A DNA stretch of 64,000 nucleotides from Terrimesophilobacter sp038243605 (lineage in GTDB: Bacteria; Actinomycetota; Actinomycetes; Actinomycetales; Microbacteriaceae): positions 1 through 64,000 of the forward strand of contig JBBSQX010000003.1 of the NCBI GenBank assembly GCA_038243605.1, read 5' to 3'. Made by a program: the position numbers and the translations under genes. The notes under the pieces were generated by a model. The model saw only the letters and a program-made list of their open reading frames with translations. It was not told the DNA's origin and did no database searches. Shown here in pieces: positions 59,123 through 64,000 of this stretch; within the stretch, counting starts at the first letter, position 1; each line of letters opens with the position of its first letter.

Positions 59123-60580
59123 ATGAGGTTTTACGACGCAGTTCCAACAAATGACCTGACCTACTCGGATGTCTTTCTCGTTCCAAGTCATTCGAGTGTG
59201 CGAAGTAGGCTCGATGTTTCGATCGCGCCGGATGACGGAACGGGTGGAAGCATCCCGCTCGTCGCGTCAAATATGAACTCGGTAACGGGGGCACGGATGG
59301 CCGCCGCGATTGCGCGACGAGGTGGGCTCGGTGTTTTGCCGCAAGACATGCACCCACAGGATTTGGATGCGGCGCTCCGCTGGGTTAAGGCGCAGCCGAT
59401 TTTCTATGACACTCCGGTGGAGTTTGCTCCCGAGGAAACGGTGGCGTCCGCGCTGCGCCGTGTTCCCGCCACGGTGGGTCAGGGGATTGTTCTTCGCGAT
59501 GGCTACCGTTCCGGCGAGGCCGACGGTGAATATCTCGGCTGCATTGATGCATCGACGCTCGCACATGCTCTTCCCGATGCGCCGTTGGGTGATTTTTTGC
59601 GCGGCCCCATGGCATCAATCGATGCCGATGATGTCGCAGATCCGCGCAGCGCATTCGACCTCATGGTTGCGGCAGATATTCAGTTCGCGCCTGTTCTTCA
59701 CCACGGTGATGTCATCGGCACTCTCAGTAGAAAGAGCGCACTCAGGGCAACGATTTACCAGCCCAATGTCGATTCTGCTGGCCATCTGAAGGTCGCCGTG
59801 GCGATCGGAATCAACACGGACGTTGAGAGGAAGGCGCGCGCGCTCGCCGCTGCCGGAGTCGACACGATTGTGCTTGATACCGCTCACGGTGATCAAGAAG
59901 GAATGCTGCGAGCCGTTGCTACCGTTGCGAGTCTCGGGCTCGGACTGCCCATCGTGGCAGGAAACGTTGTCACGGCTTCTGCCGTCCGCGACCTGGTTTC
60001 ATCCGGCGCGTCGATCATCAAGGTGGGTGTTGGCCCAGGTGCGATGTGTACAACCCGCATGATGACAGCAGTGGGGAGGCCGCAATTTTCGGCGGTGCTG
60101 GAGACGGCGGCAACCGCGCGCGAGCTCGGCGCCACAGTTTGGGCTGATGGCGGAGTGCGCTACCCGCGAGATGTTGCGCTCGCCCTTGCTGCCGGCGCTT
60201 CCTCCGTCATGATCGGTTCATGGTTCGCCGGCACCATTGAAGCGCCTGGTGAGCTTGAGACCGATCACGAGGGCAAGCTGTTCAAACAGAGCTGGGGGAT
60301 GGCCTCGACCAAAGCTGTGCGCGACAGGTTTGACAAGCTCGATCCCTATGAGCTCGCACGAAAGACTCTCTTCGCAGAAGGCATCTCGTCGTCTCGCATA
60401 TATCTCGACGAGCAGCGCCCTTCTGTCGAGGACCTCATCGACATGATTACATCTGGCCTGCGGTCATCCTTCACCTATGCGGGGGCTCGCGACGTGGGCG
60501 AGTTCCGCGAGCGCGCGCTGGTTGGCATTCAGTCGGCGGCCGGATATGAAGAGGGTAAAGCGCTGCCTGTTGGCTGGTGA
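59123..60580 (+). CDS. guaB1: GuaB1-family IMP dehydrogenase-like protein (probable GMP reductase)
   Basis: A 485-residue barrel enzyme with an inserted CBS pair (about 95-210). Family marks are LTYSDVFLVPSHSSV, VASNMNSVTGARMAAAIARRGGLG, VLDTAHGDQ, and the loop GVGPGAMCTTRM, with Cys309 taking the IMP dehydrogenase/GMP reductase active-site role. Actinobacterial GuaB1 enzymes have been described as GMP reductases that return GMP to IMP, unlike the true dehydrogenase GuaB2, which is not in the window. Transcription is probably leaderless. Confidence 0.92.
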   Translation: MRFYDAVPTNDLTYSDVFLVPSHSSVRSRLDVSIAPDDGTGGSIPLVASNMNSVTGARMAAAIARRGGLGVLPQDMHPQDLDAALRWVKAQPIFYDTPVEFAPEETVASALRRVPATVGQGIVLRDGYRSGEADGEYLGCIDASTLAHALPDAPLGDFLRGPMASIDADDVADPRSAFDLMVAADIQFAPVLHHGDVIGTLSRKSALRATIYQPNVDSAGHLKVAVAIGINTDVERKARALAAAGVDTIVLDTAHGDQEGMLRAVATVASLGLGLPIVAGNVVTASAVRDLVSSGASIIKVGVGPGAMCTTRMMTAVGRPQFSAVLETAATARELGATVWADGGVRYPRDVALALAAGASSVMIGSWFAGTIEAPGELETDHEGKLFKQSWGMASTKAVRDRFDKLDPYELARKTLFAEGISSSRIYLDEQRPSVEDLIDMITSGLRSSFTYAGARDVGEFRERALVGIQSAAGYEEGKALPVGW

Positions 60581-60715
60581 CTCACCTCGATTGGCTATAC
60601 TCGATCAGATAATGGACGACCCTCCGCCTGGACGATACGGCCACGCCTCCACCTATCGCTCGAATGTGATTTTGTTGTATGCCGAGAGGCCGAATCTCGC
60701 ACGCAGGCAGGTACT

Positions 60716-62026
60716 GTGAGCGATCTGCTGATGCTCGGAGTCGGCGTACTCCTGACGATCGGTACTGGCCTCTTTGTTGCCTCGGAGTTCACTCTCGTCA
60801 ATTTAGACCGCTCTGAACTTGAGGCGCGTCGAACTCGGGGCGAGCGTGGGCTCGGAATTACGATCGGTGCACTCAAGGTGACATCGACCCACCTCTCCAG
60901 CGCACAACTCGGGATTACCCTCACGACGCTTCTCACCGGTTTCATGATGGAACCTGCCATCAGCGGCTTGATGCGTGAGCCGCTCAGCAGCCTCGGTTGG
61001 TCGCCGACTGTGGTCACCGCGGTGGCAACGACAACGGCGATCGTTGCCGCAACATTGCTGTCGATGATTATCGGTGAGCTCGTTCCTAAGAACTTCGCTC
61101 TCGCACTTCCGCTGCGCGTCGCCAAGTTCACTTTGCCTTTTCAAGTTGCGTTTACGTGGCTTTTTCGGCCAGCAGTGGCTCTTCTCAACAACACGGCCAA
61201 CGTCATCCTCCGGTTGTTCGGAATCGAGCCGAAGGAAGAGTTGTCGTCAGCGCGCACGGCAGAGGAACTACGATCGCTCGTACGCCGCTCAGCGACGGCC
61301 GGAAGCCTTGACCTTGATACCGCAACACTGTTGTCGCGCACGCTCGTGTTTGCTGCACGGGTCGCCTCTGACGTCATGACGCCTCGGCCTCGGGTAGCCA
61401 GCGTCGACAAGATGGAACCGGCAACTGCCGTGATCGAACTTGCACGCACCACCGGTTACTCCAGATTCCCCGTGATCGAGGATGGGATCGATGATGTCGT
61501 CGGGCTCGTACACGTCAAGAATGCACTTGCGGTGCCGCGGGATCGTCGCGCTGACGTTCCTGTCTCTGCGCTCACGTCAGATGCTCTGCGTGTGCCAGAG
61601 ACCATGAAACTTGATGCTCTTCTCGGCGAACTAAGGGGGCGCGGATTTCAGATGGCCGTCGTCGTTGACGAATACGGCGGCACCGCCGGTGTTGTCACCC
61701 TCGAAGACCTTGTTGAAGAACTCGTGGGCGAAGTGGCCGATGAACACGATCGCACGCGGGCAGGAATCGTTCTTGGACCCGGGGGCATTACTTTTCCCGG
61801 CCTCCTGAGGCCAGATGAGTTGCTCGACCAGGTCGGAGTCGCCGTTTCAGAAGACGGTCCGTATGAAACAGTTGCCGGTTTCATCCTGAATGAACTCGGG
61901 CGGCTTCCTGTTGTCGGTGACACTGTGCAGGTAGCCACGGGTGAGCTGCGAGTAGAACGCCTAGACGGTCGCCGTATCGACCGGGTTCGCTACACTCCAA
62001 CACCGGCAGGTGATCCCCATGAATGA
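60716..62026 (+). CDS. CNNM/HlyC-CorC-family membrane protein with CBS domains
   Basis: A 436-residue protein. An N-terminal DUF21/CNNM domain with four membrane segments (about 1-195; GELVPKNFALALP is conserved) is followed by a CBS pair (about 205-330; RVASVDKMEPATAV and VVVDEYGGTAGVVTLEDLVEELVGEV) and a C-terminal CorC/HlyC domain (about 345-430). Family members handle Mg2+/Co2+ across the membrane. The stop overlaps the start of a paralogue by eight bases. Confidence 0.9.
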   Translation: MSDLLMLGVGVLLTIGTGLFVASEFTLVNLDRSELEARRTRGERGLGITIGALKVTSTHLSSAQLGITLTTLLTGFMMEPAISGLMREPLSSLGWSPTVVTAVATTTAIVAATLLSMIIGELVPKNFALALPLRVAKFTLPFQVAFTWLFRPAVALLNNTANVILRLFGIEPKEELSSARTAEELRSLVRRSATAGSLDLDTATLLSRTLVFAARVASDVMTPRPRVASVDKMEPATAVIELARTTGYSRFPVIEDGIDDVVGLVHVKNALAVPRDRRADVPVSALTSDALRVPETMKLDALLGELRGRGFQMAVVVDEYGGTAGVVTLEDLVEELVGEVADEHDRTRAGIVLGPGGITFPGLLRPDELLDQVGVAVSEDGPYETVAGFILNELGRLPVVGDTVQVATGELRVERLDGRRIDRVRYTPTPAGDPHE

Positions 62027-63080
62027 TTGGTGGGGCATCGTTTGGCTCGGCATCCTGCTGCTGATCAACTCTTTTTTTGTGGCCGCAGAATTTGCCGTGA
62101 TTTCGGCGCGTCGTTCACAGGTTGAACCGAAGGCAGAGGCGGGAAGTCGGTCTGCTCGAACCGCTCTTTATGCCATGGAACACGCAACGCTTATGCTGGC
62201 GACCAGCCAACTCGGAATCACCGTGTGCTCGCTACTTATTCTTAATGTGTCTGAGCCCTCAATTCACCGCATTCTCGAGGGCCCACTCAGCCTCACCGGT
62301 TGGTCAGAGAGCGTGATCGCGGGTACATCGTTCGCCATTGCGTTGGTTATTGTGTCATTCCTGCACGTTGTGCTCGGAGAGATGGTTCCCAAGAACCTGT
62401 CGTTCTCCATTCCGGACCGTGCCGTACTTTTTCTTGCACCGCCGCTGGTGTGGATCTCGACGGTGTTCCACCCCATCATCATTGCGCTCAACGCCACCGC
62501 AAATGCTGTGCTCCGGCTGTTTCGCGTGCAACCCAAGAGCGAAGCAAACAGCAGCTTTACTATCGATCAAGTGGCAAACATTGTCGCCCAGTCGCGGCGT
62601 GAAGGAAAACTTCAAGACAACATCGGTGCGCTTTCTGCTGCTTTCGAATTCAGCGCAAAGAAAGTACGAGACATCGCCGTCGCGATGCCGCAACTCGTGA
62701 GCTTTCCAGAATCGATAACACCAGAACAACTGGAGCGGGCTGTCGCTCAGCACGGATTCTCCCGGTACGTCATCCTCGACGAAGATGGCGAGCCTAGCGG
62801 GTACCTGCACCTCAAAGATATTTTAGACCTCGACGAGGTTGAAGAGTTCTCCGTCGCCGTTCCTGCGAAGCGTATTCGACGACTAATTTCAATCTTTCAG
62901 GAGACAGACCTCGAGGATGCGCTCGCCGCCATGCGTCGCTCCGGAGTTCACCTCGCACGAGTTTTTGATGAGCACGGGAGCGCAGAGGGTGTGGTGTTCC
63001 TTGAAGACATCATCGAGGAACTCGTAGGCGAAGTTCAGGATGCTACCCGTAAAGGTCGAGGTACGACGAACTATCGTTAA
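62019..63080 (+). CDS. CNNM/CBS-domain membrane protein, paralogue without CorC domain
   Basis: A 353-residue protein. The DUF21/CNNM domain has four membrane segments (FFVAAEFAVISARRSQVEP, GEMVPKNLSFSIPDRA) and is followed by a CBS pair ending DEHGSAEGVVFLEDIIEELVGEVQDATR. The C-terminal CorC/HlyC domain present in the upstream paralogue is missing. ATG 62019 (MNDWWG) overlaps the upstream stop. The tandem pair may form heterodimers in Mg2+ or Co2+ transport, a common arrangement in actinobacteria. Confidence 0.9.
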   Translation: MNDWWGIVWLGILLLINSFFVAAEFAVISARRSQVEPKAEAGSRSARTALYAMEHATLMLATSQLGITVCSLLILNVSEPSIHRILEGPLSLTGWSESVIAGTSFAIALVIVSFLHVVLGEMVPKNLSFSIPDRAVLFLAPPLVWISTVFHPIIIALNATANAVLRLFRVQPKSEANSSFTIDQVANIVAQSRREGKLQDNIGALSAAFEFSAKKVRDIAVAMPQLVSFPESITPEQLERAVAQHGFSRYVILDEDGEPSGYLHLKDILDLDEVEEFSVAVPAKRIRRLISIFQETDLEDALAAMRRSGVHLARVFDEHGSAEGVVFLEDIIEELVGEVQDATRKGRGTTNYR

Positions 63081-63083
63081 GCC

Positions 63084-63899
63084 ATGAGCGGGTTTGTGCA
63101 GTGGACTCCCGCGGAGGCGCGAGATTTTATTGCGGTTCCCCGCGAAGGAGATGACAAGTATTCGCGCGGGGTTCTTGGTGTGATCACCGGCTCCAACGAC
63201 TACCCGGGAGCTGCGGTGCTCGGCGTCGATGCCGCTCTGCACACCGGTGTTGGCATGGTTCGCTACCTTGGGCCGGAGCGGCCGAGTGCGCTCGTGATGG
63301 CACGTCGACCTGAAACTGTGACCATTGACGGGCGCGTGCAGGCGTGGCTGTTGGGCTCTGGCATGGACGCATCGACGAGGGACCCTCTCACTGATGCTCG
63401 AATTGCAACGGCGCTCGCATCAGGGCACCCACTGGTGCTGGATGCTGGTGCGATCGAGTCGGCGGTGAGCTCACGTGGGCCCGTTGTTTTGACGCCCCAC
63501 CACGGTGAACTCGCACGGTCTCTTCACGTTGATGTCGCAGAAGTCTCGTCAGAACCAGAAATGTGGGTGGCCAGAGCGTCTGAGAACTTCGGAGCAACCG
63601 TCGTTCTTAAAGGGCACACCACGCTTGTGTGCGGTGCGGGTGCACAGTACAAAGTTGTTGCGCCGACCACATGGCTTGCCACGGCAGGCACAGGCGACGC
63701 GCTCGCGGGGATACTCGGTGCTGTGGTCGCCACCCACTCGCGTGCTGTCATGGATGATGACGGGCTAATGGCGCGCGTGGCGGCGACCGCTGTGGTTGTG
63801 CACGGCCTCGCGGCGCTCAAGGCGGGTGCGGGCGGCCCCTTCACTGTGCTCGCGTTGAACGCCGCAATCCCCGCGGTGATTGCCGACCTGCAGAAGTGA
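63084..63899 (+). CDS. nnrD: ADP/ATP-dependent (S)-NAD(P)H-hydrate dehydratase
   Basis: A 271-residue carbohydrate-kinase-fold dehydratase that restores damaged NADHX or NADPHX. Key stretches are SRGVLGVITGSNDYPGAAVLG, VWLLGSGMDAS-like WLLGSGMD, VLTPHHGELARS, VVLKGHTTLV and the catalytic-Asp motif GTGDALAGILGAV. The NnrE epimerase domain found fused in some bacteria is absent here. It starts three bases after the CNNM gene stop. Confidence 0.92.
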   Translation: MSGFVQWTPAEARDFIAVPREGDDKYSRGVLGVITGSNDYPGAAVLGVDAALHTGVGMVRYLGPERPSALVMARRPETVTIDGRVQAWLLGSGMDASTRDPLTDARIATALASGHPLVLDAGAIESAVSSRGPVVLTPHHGELARSLHVDVAEVSSEPEMWVARASENFGATVVLKGHTTLVCGAGAQYKVVAPTTWLATAGTGDALAGILGAVVATHSRAVMDDDGLMARVAATAVVVHGLAALKAGAGGPFTVLALNAAIPAVIADLQK

Positions 63900-63925
63900 G
63901 CTATCGCGGTCAGTTACGCTGAACC

Positions 63926-64000
63926 GTGATGAGGAGAATCGGCCGCAACCCCGTCGCCGTGTGGTCGGCCTTCATCCTCGCGCACCTCTGGCTTGGACTG
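63926..64000 (+). CDS. N terminus of a membrane protein, runs off the window
   Basis: Twenty-five codons from GTG 63926 (or ATG 63929) encode a basic start (MMRRIGRNPVAVW) and a hydrophobic segment (SAFILAHLWLGL). In related genomes a multi-pass glycosyltransferase of family 87 follows nnrD, which this could be, but the visible part cannot confirm that. Confidence 0.5.
   Translation, partial: MMRRIGRNPVAVWSAFILAHLWLGL

Overview
The window looks like a chromosomal segment of an actinobacterium of the order Micrococcales, most likely family Microbacteriaceae. The reasons are moderately high GC (about 60 % by eye, not computed), many genes whose -10 box lies 7-10 bases from the start codon, a fused 2-oxoglutarate decarboxylase (kgd), a GuaB1-type IMP dehydrogenase paralogue, a mycothiol-type sigR/rsrA pair beside aroA-rsgA-hisN, a DUF3039 protein, a Rv3654c-Rv3660c-type tad locus, and a tmRNA with tag ANKTRTDFALAA. 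I see no phage, integrase, transposase, rRNA operon or CRISPR array.

Layout. 1-2457: two stand-alone receiver proteins and a PAS histidine kinase. 2447-6576: an aminotransferase, a low-GC lipoprotein/PKD pair and an HtrA protease. 6638-16314: a surface-polymer locus with a family 2 glycosyltransferase, three CDP-glycerol-type glycerophosphotransferases, a Wzm/Wzt exporter and a LicC-like cytidylyltransferase, plus two proteins of unknown role. 16518-19162: an ABC ATPase and its large permease. 19309-23544: DUF3039, pncB, then murI-rph-rdgB. 23614-26565: two metal transporters, each with a palindrome over its start codon, and an MntR-like repressor. 26636-35359: DedA protein, tRNA-Leu and a tad pilus locus in two halves (27685-30709 and 33867-35359) separated by a membrane protein and a Baeyer-Villiger monooxygenase/SDR pair. 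35537-38468: glutaminase, LysE exporter, MFS transporter. 38550-45450: prfB, a frameshifted lipoprotein, ftsE, ftsX, smpB, SIMPL protein, aldehyde dehydrogenase and ssrA. 45514-48659: small proteins, an alcohol dehydrogenase, a septum-formation lipoprotein and hisN. 48656-52134: rsgA and aroA on the minus strand, sigR and rsrA on the plus strand. 52131-55019: a membrane protein and an OmpR-type two-component system. 55016-63899: kgd, guaB1, two CNNM/CBS membrane proteins and an NAD(P)HX dehydratase. A truncated membrane-protein gene closes the window.

How genes work together. The polymer locus has enzymes that could activate a polyol or choline phosphate, polymerise it and export it. SmpB, tmRNA and RF2 form a translation-rescue/termination group interleaved with FtsEX. 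SigR with its Zn anti-sigma factor forms a thiol-stress loop: a match to the SigR promoter consensus lies ahead of sigR, inside the divergent aroA. MntH and MntR overlap as an operon with a perfect inverted repeat across the first start codon.

The points most worth following up are the two metal-type operators, the SigR promoter with a possible N-terminally extended sigma isoform, the 16S-leader-like sequence ahead of ssrA, the split tad locus with an unusual 56-residue pilin-like gene, and the frameshifted lipoprotein. I found no convincing wholly new system. No searches or folding programs were run.
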